64,000 nt of DNA, taken from NCBI GenBank assembly GCA_016699835.1, contig CP064987.1:310001-374000 (forward strand). The letters are read 5' to 3'. Positions 1 through 8,513 of this stretch are shown here, in pieces. The position numbers were made by a program, and so were the translations under genes. Numbering within the stretch: the first letter of the stretch is position 1; every line of letters starts with the position of its first letter. This DNA is from Phycisphaerales bacterium. Its GTDB lineage: Bacteria > Planctomycetota > Phycisphaerae > Phycisphaerales > UBA1924. The notes under the pieces were generated by a model. It saw only the letters and a program-made list of their open reading frames with translations, was not told where the DNA came from and did no database searches.

Positions 1-2998
1 CGAAGAAACGGACATCAGACCCGAAACCCGAGGTGATCGGGAGGCCCAGCGTGCCGCCATAGATGCCCCAACGGTCCTGGTCGGTCGTCGGCCCATAGGA
101 ATCCTGGCTGACCAGGAACGCGCCGATGGTGGAGCCTGGCGAGGTCTGGATATTCCAGGTGTCACCGGCAACGTGGAAGCCGGTGCGGATGTATCCGATA
201 TCGCCCCGCCCGCCGCTGGTGCCGGTGACGAAGGTGATGGTGTCGGGGTCGGCGGGCGCGAGCGGATCCTGGGCGTCCTGGTTCATCCCGACGCCGCCGG
301 AGATGTTGACGTACCCGATCGAGCCGCCGACGCGGAGGTTGAACGAGTTGAGATCGCCCTCGGCGGGGCCGCCGCCGACCACCGGATGGAGTCCCGTGTA
401 CATCTGTCCGACATTGCCGCCGACGTTCAGCGTAATCGCGGAAGTGAGTTGTGCGGCACCGCCGATGTCCGACCCGGCGATGAGGCTGAAGAGCGTCCCA
501 CCGAGCGTGTACGTCCCGCCGTGCCACGACATGAGTTCGTCGATCGCAAGCCCGTCATAGTTGTTGACGAAACTCTCGATCGTGGCGTCGGCGTCGCCGT
601 CGAACACGCCGGTACCGACACGCATGACACCGATGCTTCCGGTTGGCACGTTCAGCACGTTCGACGCCGCACCCCGGCCCATCGAACCGCCCGTGCGAAT
701 CAGGCCGGCCGCGACCGGCGAGAGCCCTGTGAGCGCGATCGAGTATGAGGCATTGCCGAAGTTGTTGTCGGGCTCGCCGAAGTTGCCATCGGTCACAACG
801 AGGTAGTACACGCCGGGTCCGTCGGGACGGAAGCGGAACTGCCCGGCAAATGGCGTCCCCGCACCGGTGACATCCTCGGGCGCCGCCAGGCGATGCCCCT
901 GGGCGTCCATGATGCGGATATACCCCACGCCGTCGCCGATCGCCTCGATCACGATGTCCTGGGTCCCATCAACCGCGAAGCTGTACACGTCGGACTTGTC
1001 CTCGGCGTCGAAGGGGCTTTGCCCGGAGATGTCGCCGATGATGCGGACACCCGTCGAGACCGATCCGACGAACTCGGCAGAGATGAGCGAGTCGTTGCGG
1101 AGGAAGCCGGCACCGAACGGAATAGGCTGATCGACCGCGCGGAAGAGATCCGAGGGCTGCCGCGCGGTGAAGTTCGTGTTGTTCACCAGCTGTCGCATCA
1201 CGTTGATCGGGTCCGTGTTCGGATTGATGCCCAGAACGAACTCGCTCTCGTAATACGTGAAGGTGTCTCGCGCGGGGATCGTGAGCGGCGAGTTGAGGTC
1301 GCCGGTCACGGTCACGTCCAAATCCGAACGTCCGGCGACGATGAACTGACCCAGTGTGCGGCCGACGACGAGTTGACCATTGGTCTTCAAGACGCCATCA
1401 CGGCCGCCTTGGTTGCCCTCGTCCGGCGAGACCGTCCCCGCCTCGCCACCCACGATCAGCGACCCGAGATCGCCGTTGACACGGATGCTGCCGTATTGAT
1501 TGACCACCGCGATGCGATCGACAGCGCCGGTGTAGACCGACGACCCGAAGACCGTGCCGTGGACGAGCACCGAACCCATGGGCATGCCGCCATCGACAAA
1601 AATACCCTGGGTGGGGTTGGTGAAGTTGCCACCGCCCTCACCGTTCGCGCCTGGGGCAATCGCCCGCGGATTCGAGCCCGACGTATTCACGAAGGGGGAG
1701 CCGACCATCACCGAACCGGCAACCGGCGGAAGACCGTGGACGACGAAGTTGCCCTGGCCCTGCGGGTCGCGGTAGAACCCGAATCCCGCGTCCTCGAACT
1801 CGTCCGCGAATCCGGCCAGGTCGGCCGTGATCGTGAAGAAGGACGTGCCCTCGGACTGATCCGCGTCCGCCACGGGTGTGTCGGACTCCTCGATCACGCC
1901 GCCGACGAGCGAGAACGCCGTGCGAGAGTCGGTCCCGGTGAAACGAATGGCGCCGATGCCGTTGAATCCGGCGTCGGGAATGCCGTCGTCGTTGAGATCT
2001 GCAAGCGCCAGCGTGCCGTTCGGGCGAATGTGTCCGGCGAGGCTCGCCGCAACATCGGCCCCGAGGAGATCGGTGATCGTCACCGTCGCTCCGACCGGTC
2101 CGGAAAGCACCGCGAGCGCGCCGAAGACGCGACCGTCGATGAATCCCGCGAACTGGGGTGTGGGGATGGTGAAGGCGAGATCATCCACTCGGAACGCGGG
2201 GTTGATGCCAGCCCCCGGCGCCGTGAGCGTCTCGATGCGGACCTCGTCAAAGGACGGATCGTCCACAGGACCGTCGATCACGAAGTTGCCCACGCCATTG
2301 GCGACCGGGCCCTGCGCATTCTGGATCAGCGCGTCGATCTGCGGCCCGGTAAACGTGGCGATCACAACGTTCGCCCTGCGGAGCGTGATGCGCATCCGCG
2401 CGGTATCGAGCCCCGTGTTGTCGAGCCCGCCATCGCCCGTCACCGTGAACTGCACGCGTGTGGCCCCGGCCGGTCCAGTGGGATTATCCGGATCGTCGAA
2501 CACCTTGAACGAGATGAAGTCCCCGGCATTGGCGAGCGATCCGCGGAGGTATCGCTCGGTGTTGTCCGCGCCCGGCGGCTCGATGCGGATGCTGCCCGCG
2601 GGGACCACGTTGTGAAGGATCTGGATGCCAGAATCGGTGAAGAACGTCCCGCTGCCGGCCGCACCCGGATTGTCGTCGTTGAAGTCTTCGGTCCGGTCCT
2701 CGGTCTGTTGCTGCTGCTGCTCGATGGCGGCCGGTGGAATCAGCGAGGGAAGGACATAGGCAAAGGCCTGGCGAACCGTGCCGATGCCCGTCGCGGGATC
2801 GATGTCGGCTGGTGTGATCGTCAGCGAGAAGAGCAACTGCCGCTTCTCGAGTTGATCCACACTCGGGCGATCCAGCCCGCCGGCAAGAGACGCGAGGCGT
2901 GCCGTCCCGTTCATCGCCGGCGATCCTGCCGCGCGAGCACGAACATACGGACGACGCGCACGACGAGAGTTCACGCCCGGGTTCTTGAAGCCCATCAT
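1..2998 (-). CDS. Large exported surface protein, N-terminal part (runs off left edge)
   Basis: The minus frame is open from ATG at 2998 to the window edge, giving about 999 residues with no stop, so the 3' end is missing. Residues 50-58 read LEKRQLLFS, which resembles the LEPR-XLL signature near the N-terminus of large planctomycete surface proteins. The rest is rich in G, D, T and V with many short beta-type repeats. Around residues 645-755 is a segment like the bacterial pre-peptidase C-terminal (PPC) domain (DKSDVYSFAVDG ... PGVYYLVVTDG ... YSIALTG). No enzyme motif is visible. The likely role is a secreted or cell-surface adhesin-like or structural protein, which is inference. A second in-frame ATG lies one codon in (2995). 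The long plus-strand open frame over this region is its shadow. Confidence 0.8.
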   Translation of the reverse strand, partial: MMGFKNPGVNSRRARRPYVRARAAGSPAMNGTARLASLAGGLDRPSVDQLEKRQLLFSLTITPADIDPATGIGTVRQAFAYVLPSLIPPAAIEQQQQQTEDRTEDFNDDNPGAAGSGTFFTDSGIQILHNVVPAGSIRIEPPGADNTERYLRGSLANAGDFISFKVFDDPDNPTGPAGATRVQFTVTGDGGLDNTGLDTARMRITLRRANVVIATFTGPQIDALIQNAQGPVANGVGNFVIDGPVDDPSFDEVRIETLTAPGAGINPAFRVDDLAFTIPTPQFAGFIDGRVFGALAVLSGPVGATVTITDLLGADVAASLAGHIRPNGTLALADLNDDGIPDAGFNGIGAIRFTGTDSRTAFSLVGGVIEESDTPVADADQSEGTSFFTITADLAGFADEFEDAGFGFYRDPQGQGNFVVHGLPPVAGSVMVGSPFVNTSGSNPRAIAPGANGEGGGNFTNPTQGIFVDGGMPMGSVLVHGTVFGSSVYTGAVDRIAVVNQYGSIRVNGDLGSLIVGGEAGTVSPDEGNQGGRDGVLKTNGQLVVGRTLGQFIVAGRSDLDVTVTGDLNSPLTIPARDTFTYYESEFVLGINPNTDPINVMRQLVNNTNFTARQPSDLFRAVDQPIPFGAGFLRNDSLISAEFVGSVSTGVRIIGDISGQSPFDAEDKSDVYSFAVDGTQDIVIEAIGDGVGYIRIMDAQGHRLAAPEDVTGAGTPFAGQFRFRPDGPGVYYLVVTDGNFGEPDNNFGNASYSIALTGLSPVAAGLIRTGGSMGRGAASNVLNVPTGSIGVMRVGTGVFDGDADATIESFVNNYDGLAIDELMSWHGGTYTLGGTLFSLIAGSDIGGAAQLTSAITLNVGGNVGQMYTGLHPVVGGGPAEGDLNSFNLRVGGSIGYVNISGGVGMNQDAQDPLAPADPDTITFVTGTSGGRGDIGYIRTGFHVAGDTWNIQTSPGSTIGAFLVSQDSYGPTTDQDRWGIYGGTLGLPITSGFGSDVRFF

Positions 2999-3733
2999 CG
3001 ACTCCTCATTGGTCGCCCGCATGTGGCGACGCGTGCTGGTCCAGGCTCCGCCTGGATCCAAGGTGACCCATTATCGCGGCCTTGGGCACCCACGTCTCAT
3101 GGAATCTCCCGGTGCAAAACCGGTCAGTTCCCGCGCGCGCCGCACGATCCGCGAACTCCACGAGCCATTTCGCTCCGTGATTCGCGAGCCTGTCTCACGC
3201 CGCACCGTGCGTTACCGCCGTTGCCGCATGACCTTCGGGCTGACTCAGGTTCGAGGCGCGACCCACGATTCTCGCGGGCCGTGTCGATCGAGTCGCCGTG
3301 CCGGCACGCCATGGCGCACCAACCGGCTCGCTCGTCTCCAGGCGTCGATCTCCAGAACTTCCGTCCCAAAGTCGGCCCGGTGACTCTAGTAGCGTACCGC
3401 AAACCGTACCGCCGCACAACCGAGGTTCACCCGAAGTGTGCGGCCTCCGATCAGGACGCCAAGGAGCATGAACAGCGAATCGGCTCCGCTTGCCTGCTCC
3501 TCAAGCGAATCCATACGCCTTGTGACACACGTTGGATCCGACGCCGAAACCCGTACTTGAACCAAACGCAACGCCCCGTCAAACACAGCCCAATCGCGCA
3601 AACTTCGCCATTCCCCAGAAACCCGACCCCGATCGGGCCGAAGAAATCGATAGCGCGACCGTTTCGACCTTACCTCGGATTCGGCCCGGGGGACCACTCG
3701 ACCGCGTCGCTCCGGAGGCAAACGATCACCCAG
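2999..3733. other. Intergenic region between divergent genes
   Basis: These 735 bases separate the leftward surface-protein gene from the rightward membrane-protein gene. They should contain both promoters. Open frames cross it on both strands, but their translations are arginine-rich and low in hydrophobic order, as expected for chance frames in GC-rich DNA. I see no RNA gene, repeat or clear operator. Confidence 0.4.
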
Positions 3734-4642
3734 ATGGGCATGCAGGACGCGACATTCACCGCCCTGGCGATCGCGCAGTCCGCAGAAGGCGGATTCGATC
3801 AGGTCATGGTCGCGCGCGCGGCAGCGCTCCTCGCCATCATCGTCGGGCTGATCCTTTGGTCGGTCGGCTCGAAGATCCTCAAGCCCGCGACCGTCACCAT
3901 CGGTGCCTTTCTCGGTGGACTCCTCGGCTGGACCGTCGCCGGTCCGATGCTCCCAGCACAGGTCGGCCCCCTGACCGGAGGCCATATCGGCGCAGGTGTC
4001 GGCGGGCTTGTGGGTTTGGCTCTCGCGCTCGCCACGTTCCGCCTCGCGCTTTCGGTCGTTACGGCCGCGACCTTCGCCTCGATCGGCGCCCTCGGTGCCG
4101 CGGTCTACATCGCCTCGACGCCGCCTCAAGATACGAGCGCCACCACTGCCGCCGTCGCGACACACGAAACACAAAGCCCTTCGATCTCGCTCGCAGGGTT
4201 TGGACTTTCGAGCCACACCGACGACTCGCTCCCGATCGGGGCATCGCTCGCGTCCAAGCAGGCTCTGGCCGAGGTCGCCGAGCGGGTGCCGCAGGAAGTC
4301 TCGGAACTCGCGAGCAGCGTCGTTGCGGACGCGTCGAATGCGTGGTCAGCACTGCCAGCACCATCGCGTGCGATCTTCGCGGGGACGATCCTCACGACCG
4401 CGATCCTCGGGCTTGTCGTCGGCGGCCTCTCGCCGAGACGTGCTTCGGTTCTCGTCACGGCCGCGGCCGGATCGGCGCTCTGGCTCTGGGGCCTGATCTC
4501 GCTTGCGGGAGATTTCCAACTCCCCGGCGTGCAACCGCTCCGCGAGTCGCACGCGTTGGCGCTCGCCATCTGGGCCGCACTCGCCGCACTCGGATTGATC
4601 ATCCAGCGCACTCGCCACCAGCCCGAGCCGGCGGAAGACTGA
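3734..4642 (+). CDS. Polytopic membrane protein of unknown function
   Basis: 302 residues from ATG 3734 (a second ATG two codons later is equally possible). The N-terminal part has a segment AALLAIIVGLILWSVG followed by glycine-rich hydrophobic helices (IGAFLGGLLGWTVAG, GLVGLALALATFRLALSVV). After a hydrophilic region of about 90 residues there are three more segments (ILTTAILGLVVGG, AAAGSALWLWGLISLAG, AIWAALAALGLIIQ). The topology suggests six or seven transmembrane helices with a soluble loop in the middle. No family is recognised. It stands alone between a divergent and a convergent neighbour. Confidence 0.7.
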   Translation: MGMQDATFTALAIAQSAEGGFDQVMVARAAALLAIIVGLILWSVGSKILKPATVTIGAFLGGLLGWTVAGPMLPAQVGPLTGGHIGAGVGGLVGLALALATFRLALSVVTAATFASIGALGAAVYIASTPPQDTSATTAAVATHETQSPSISLAGFGLSSHTDDSLPIGASLASKQALAEVAERVPQEVSELASSVVADASNAWSALPAPSRAIFAGTILTTAILGLVVGGLSPRRASVLVTAAAGSALWLWGLISLAGDFQLPGVQPLRESHALALAIWAALAALGLIIQRTRHQPEPAED

Positions 4643-4689
4643 ATCGAGCGACTTCGAGTTCGTTCGCTACGGTCACTCTCGCGCGAACC

Positions 4690-5382
4690 TCACACCTCGA
4701 TCGTCTGCCCCTGCGCCACCATCTCGTCGTGCCGTTCCTTGAGCAGGTACTTCCTCGCTCGGCTATGCGTGTCACGCGGTGGAATCGTTGAGCCATCCGA
4801 GCGGAACCGGATCAGGTGTCCGGCCCGGCAGAGTTTCGCGATCGCCTGGTTCACGGACGATCGCAAGGACGTCGGGGCCGCGTTGGTCACGTACCCAACA
4901 GCCGAAAGACCGTCGGCGATCTCCTCGCTGGTCAACGTGCCTCGCTCAATCTCCCAGATTGCCAGGATGGCCTCCGAGATGTTCTTGTGCCGGGACATGG
5001 ACAGAGTGTCCGTGGTTTCTTCCGGCTCAGTATTTCGCAGGATCCCGTCGAACGACGATACCTTGCGCCGCTGCGCATTCATGAGTTCCTGGGCTCGTTC
5101 GCGTATCTGTGCGATTCGCGACTCTACCTTGGAGGCCACGGCCTCGTATTGCTTGCGCGCCTCACGCTCCACGGCCCGTTCGGACTCAATCTCGGCCGTA
5201 ACCCGCTCCAGACGCTCCGCAATCTCGACTAGGCTCAACTCGGAAACCGGCTTTCCGAGCGTGCCCAGTCCATTTCGGCTTGAAGTAGGGATTCCAGTCA
5301 TCAGTGTGCTCACGTTCTTCTCCCGACGGTTCTGCACAGAACCATGCTTCGCGTAGATGTCCTCGCAACCCTCAAGGCTCAT
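4690..5382 (-). CDS. Hypothetical protein with coiled coil and winged-helix-like C-terminal half
   Basis: 230 residues, not recognised as a named family. Residues about 45-110 (ELSLVEIAERLERV...) are strongly charged and heptad-like, suggesting a coiled coil. Residues about 130-215 (ISEAILAIWEIERGTLTSEEIADGLSAVGY ... LRSSVNQAIAKLCRAGHLIRF) have the helix pattern of a winged-helix DNA-binding fold. The C-terminus is basic (HSRARKYLLKERHDE). Base composition is lower in GC than the flanking genes. A start at the internal ATG 5304 is possible. No Shine-Dalgarno sequence decides between them. It converges with the upstream membrane-protein gene. A regulator role is inference. Confidence 0.65.
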   Translation of the reverse strand: MSLEGCEDIYAKHGSVQNRREKNVSTLMTGIPTSSRNGLGTLGKPVSELSLVEIAERLERVTAEIESERAVEREARKQYEAVASKVESRIAQIRERAQELMNAQRRKVSSFDGILRNTEPEETTDTLSMSRHKNISEAILAIWEIERGTLTSEEIADGLSAVGYVTNAAPTSLRSSVNQAIAKLCRAGHLIRFRSDGSTIPPRDTHSRARKYLLKERHDEMVAQGQTIEV

Positions 5383-5641
5383 GGCTGTACATGCACTTGT
5401 GGAACGCGGATCTTGTACCGTGTGTACCCATACACCGTCAATAGGGAGAAACCCTCGATGTAAACATTTTCTATGACTTGCCGTGCTTCACCCCAGTGTA
5501 TTTGCTGGTATGCCAATCATTTTCCGAACGCATTCTGATCACGAGCGAGGCTAATTGGACGAAAATTCACTGGCATCCCGAGCGGAGGCCGTGTCGAATA
5601 ACCTGTATATGGATCGATCGAACGCGAACGAGGATTTCCCC
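5383..5641. promoter_or_regulatory. AT-richer divergent intergenic region
   Basis: This region separates the leftward winged-helix-like gene from the rightward prepilin-like gene and is visibly richer in A and T than its surroundings. It contains the inverted repeat GTGTA-CCCA-TACAC near 5421-5434 inside a stretch rich in TGTAC/GTACC, which could be an operator for the neighbouring DNA-binding-like protein. That assignment is speculative. Confidence 0.25.
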
Positions 5642-6370
5642 ATGCTGAACCACGCCCGACGGATTGCACGCCCCGCCTTCTCGGTTGTCGAGTTACTGGT
5701 GGTGGTGTTCATCATCGGAATCCTGATCGCCCTGTCCTTTGCCGTGGGCACGCGCGTGCTCGAGGCGGGGAAGTCGAGCACGACGAAGGACATCCTGTCG
5801 TCACTGGATCAGGCGCTCGGGGCGTACACCGCCGAGCACGACGGCAAGTTCCCGCCGGCAACGGTCTCGTTGCAGCAGACGGGGTCGAACGAGTTCAACC
5901 TCTGGCCGGTCGCCGACGCGATGGGCGATGGGGCGATGCTGAACTCCACCGGCATGGCGCTCAAACAACTCAAGTCCGTCCCCGCCGCCGAGGAGATCGT
6001 CAAGAAGATCCCGGCGAAGTTCCTCTCGAACACCATCGGAAACCCGGCGTTGCAGACCGTCGTCGATGCCTGGGGAAACCCGATCCGCTACGTCCACCCG
6101 ACATTCGAGGGATTGATCGTGGACAACCAGAACTCGGCCGTGGGCAACGTTGCGGCGTATCGCGACCTCGCCCAAATTCTCGGCCCGGCGACGGCGGACA
6201 AGCCGTACAAGATTCGACAGATCCGTCGCAACGGAGGCGAGTCCGACGCGGGACTCTGTCCCAACTCCAGGCCGTATTTCTACTCGTCGGGCCCCGATGG
6301 GAACGCCTCGACGACCGAGGACAACGTGTACGTGACGCGGCCCGAGAAGGTGGCGGCAAAGAACCAGTGA
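5642..6370 (+). CDS. Prepilin-like protein (type IV pilin / type II secretion pseudopilin family)
   Basis: 242 residues from ATG 5642, with GAGG about nine bases upstream. An in-frame ATG at 5609 and TTG at 5555 would only lengthen the leader. Residues 1-12 are a short basic leader (MLNHARRIARPA) followed by FSVVELLVVVFIIGILIALSF. This is the class III prepilin signature, with the conserved Glu at mature position 5 in a hydrophobic helix. Cleavage is expected just before the Phe, after Ala rather than the usual Gly. The C-terminal two thirds is a soluble domain (AYTAEHDGKFPPATVSL ... WGNPIRYVHPTF ... PYFYSSGPDGN) like that of GspG-type pseudopilins and planctomycete DUF1559-like proteins. It would be processed by a prepilin peptidase such as the one at 47.6-49.0 kb. 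No pilus assembly genes adjoin it. Confidence 0.85.
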   Translation: MLNHARRIARPAFSVVELLVVVFIIGILIALSFAVGTRVLEAGKSSTTKDILSSLDQALGAYTAEHDGKFPPATVSLQQTGSNEFNLWPVADAMGDGAMLNSTGMALKQLKSVPAAEEIVKKIPAKFLSNTIGNPALQTVVDAWGNPIRYVHPTFEGLIVDNQNSAVGNVAAYRDLAQILGPATADKPYKIRQIRRNGGESDAGLCPNSRPYFYSSGPDGNASTTEDNVYVTRPEKVAAKNQ

Positions 6371-6504
6371 GAGAGTGGGTGGACCCTCTGGCAAGACTGG
6401 CCACGTACCGGATACACCACGCTTGAGCCAGTGGTCAACGGCACAGGGGCGTTTGGCGAGGTTCTTGGTAGCGGCTGATCGAGGCCGCCTACACTGGTCA
6501 CCTG

Positions 6505-6578
6505 CGGGGTGTAGCGCAGCTTGGTAGCGCGTCTCGTTCGGGACGAGAAGGTCGTAGGTTCAAATCCTATCACCCCGA
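6505..6578 (+). tRNA. tRNA-Pro(CGG)
   Basis: A 74-base cloverleaf can be folded by eye: acceptor CGGGGTG with CACCCCG, D arm GCGC/GCGC, anticodon stem TCTCG/CGAGA with loop TTCGGGA (anticodon CGG, reading CCG proline codons), variable AGGTC, and T arm GTAGG/CCTAT with TTCAAAT. The discriminator is A and no CCA is encoded. Its last bases (TCACCCCGATT, 6570-6580) recur at 8432-8442. Confidence 0.95.
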
Positions 6579-6589
6579 TTGACGATTGA

Positions 6590-6627
6590 AACGCCTGCGA
6601 GTCACTGGCTCGCGGGCGTTGTCGTTT
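6590..6627 (+). terminator. Hairpin terminator behind tRNA-Pro(CGG)
   Basis: AACGCCTGCGAG and CTCGCGGGCGTT pair over 11 of 12 positions around a seven-base loop (6590-6620) and are followed by GTCGTTTTC. This fits an intrinsic terminator for the tRNA transcript, so the next gene probably has its own promoter. Confidence 0.6.
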
Positions 6628-6670
6628 TCGATGCGCAATCGAATCGGGGCGTGGCCGATACGATCTATTC

Positions 6671-8287
6671 ATGCTGAAATGGCTTCTCAACCGCGGTGGC
6701 GAACCTCCATTCGATCCCGCGTCTCTCGGCACTCCGTGGGGCGATCGGCCGTCGGTATACTCCTACGTAGAAAGTCGCTTGGATCCTTCCAGTGGGCGTC
6801 TGTTTGCGCCGCACGCCGAGCTCCCTGATGAACCTTCAATCGCAGACAACGAACTACGGTTCTCCGGGGGGGCCCTTGATGGCATCTCAAGGCACGGGCT
6901 TGGCAATACCAGCGCGCAAGACGCGGCGCGGGTGGTATACACGCAACTCTTGCGCACGGTAGAGCGACGAGACCAGCGTACTTTCAATGTTCTGCACAGT
7001 TACGTTCTGGAACATTCAGCGTTGAGCTATGTCGATGAGTTGAATCCTCTGCTTGCTGGCTCGGTCGAGGAACTCGGAGGCGACCTTGCGGCGCTTGGGA
7101 GGCATCTCCTGAAATACGCCGCCGATCGGGAAGTGGTCAAGTTCGCGATCAATCTTGTCGGTGTCTGCGGAGGCGTTGAAGATCACTCGGTCTTATTGAC
7201 GATTGGCGCTCATGACGAGTTCACCTTGTTCGCGGTGGTCGCGCTCGGTCACACAGGTGGCGGACAGCGGTCCGTATGGGAGATGGCCAAACGAGTCGAC
7301 GGTTGGGGGCGAATCCAGTGCGTTGAACGGCTCGACAAGGAAACGGTCGATTTCGACGTCCGCACTTGGTTACTTACGGAAGGTTACAAGAACTCTGTGA
7401 TGACCTCGTACACGGCAGCGATTTGCGCCCGACGCGGCTGTCTGAAAGAGGCACTGGATTCTGGGGTACTCGATCGGACGCTGATCGACGGTGCGGCCGA
7501 GATCCTGGCTGCTTTGGCGCGAGGCAATCCGGGAGAGGGAATGGAGGGGTACACCGAGAGCGCTCTCGCAACCGAGCGATTCCTCGCCATCGTCGAGCAG
7601 GACGAGTCTCCGAGTGCTCATTGGCTCCTGGCTGCACGTGACATCGAGCGGTATGTACAAGGCGCCTCCGGCAAGGAGGTATCTGGGCAATGGACACAGG
7701 AAGCTCTCGAACGATGCGCTAGGGGGATTGACCGCATCCGCGCCCGATCAGTATGGCGTCAGGTTGTCGCGGAGTGGCTCGAAAGCAACGACGATTTCCG
7801 ATTCAACGTCGCTGCCGAAGCAGCACAGTACATTGGGATTGACACTTGGGAGCACCGGTTCAGCAGATTGGTTGCTGGTAAAGAGCAGTGGTACTGGCTT
7901 CTCGAAACGACCGACTCGCGTCGATTGGATCGAGTTCTTGAGTTTGCTAGTACGGCAATCGATCTGAAAGCCGTCACAACCGGATACGGAGATGCGTTGG
8001 GTTTCGGCCCGTCGTTCGTGGAGCACCGGAAGCTCGACTGGATTCTGCAAGCCCTTCAGCGATGGCCTGGGCGCGGCAGGGAATTCATCAGTGCGGGCTT
8101 TCGGAGCCCTGTAGTACGAAACCGCTGGGGTGCCGTTCGTGCGGCGCTTCGGTGGGCCCCGGAGCACCGACAACCGTTTCTCGAGGTCGTGCGACGTCTC
8201 CATCGGGATGAGCAGAAGGCCGAACTGCAGGCCGCGCTTGCAAGGCTACTCTCTGGAGAGGTCGATTCGCTCGAGTCCAGCGGGTGA
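6671..8287 (+). CDS. 538-aa accessory protein with HEAT-like helical repeats, function unknown
   Basis: The sequence starts MLKWLLNRGGEPPFDP and has an early motif RFSGGALDGISRHGLG (about residues 63-78), followed by a long run of paired amphipathic helices that looks like an alpha-solenoid. I recall a widespread family of uncharacterised proteins of about this length with the same FxxGALDG motif, but no function is established and I assign none. There is no signal peptide or membrane segment. Codon use and GC are looser than in the neighbours, suggesting transfer. The gene lies between tRNA-Pro(CGG) and a copy of a 32-bp element that repeats the tRNA 3' end, the same setting as the barstar homologue near 62 kb. 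An immunity-like role would fit that parallel but is conjecture. Confidence 0.75.
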   Translation: MLKWLLNRGGEPPFDPASLGTPWGDRPSVYSYVESRLDPSSGRLFAPHAELPDEPSIADNELRFSGGALDGISRHGLGNTSAQDAARVVYTQLLRTVERRDQRTFNVLHSYVLEHSALSYVDELNPLLAGSVEELGGDLAALGRHLLKYAADREVVKFAINLVGVCGGVEDHSVLLTIGAHDEFTLFAVVALGHTGGGQRSVWEMAKRVDGWGRIQCVERLDKETVDFDVRTWLLTEGYKNSVMTSYTAAICARRGCLKEALDSGVLDRTLIDGAAEILAALARGNPGEGMEGYTESALATERFLAIVEQDESPSAHWLLAARDIERYVQGASGKEVSGQWTQEALERCARGIDRIRARSVWRQVVAEWLESNDDFRFNVAAEAAQYIGIDTWEHRFSRLVAGKEQWYWLLETTDSRRLDRVLEFASTAIDLKAVTTGYGDALGFGPSFVEHRKLDWILQALQRWPGRGREFISAGFRSPVVRNRWGAVRAALRWAPEHRQPFLEVVRRLHRDEQKAELQAALARLLSGEVDSLESSG

Positions 8288-8513
8288 TGATGTGCGGAAC
8301 GACTTTGCACTCATCGGCCATCGAACGGCGAGGTGCGCCGAAAAGCTCATGATTGGCTCGGTGCCAGAAGTCCGCGGACTGCAGGCCCGAACACTCTAAC
8401 GCCCTCCAAGAAAAGTTCTATTGGTGTACTGTCACCCCGATTTTGCTGACCGCAGTCCACGAATGGTGGATGTATGAGACTGCGAGTTGCACAACCGCAC
8501 GTTCCTTGTGTCT
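8288..8513. other. Intergenic region holding the att-like element
   Basis: This is the convergent space between the 538-aa accessory gene and the DUF6265-like gene. The only recognisable structure is the 32-bp element at 8411-8442. No open frame here looks coding. Confidence 0.5.
8411..8442 (+). repeat. 32-bp tRNA-linked element, copy 1 (att-like)
   Basis: The element reads AAAAGTTCTATTGG, then T, then GTACTGTCACCC, then C, then GATT. It matches the minus-strand copy at 61658-61689 at 30 of 32 positions. Its last 11 bases (TCACCCCGATT) are identical to the 3' end and flank of tRNA-Pro(CGG) at 6570-6580, in the same orientation. The accessory gene lies between the two copies of that end, as expected for an attL/attR pair or a target duplication. 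Confidence 0.7.

Noticed and set aside
893..3733. Very long plus-strand open frame running into the membrane-protein gene
   Set aside because: It is the antisense shadow of the surface-protein gene: the translation is rich in R, H and D with no ordered hydrophobic pattern. Only the part from ATG 3734 looks like protein.
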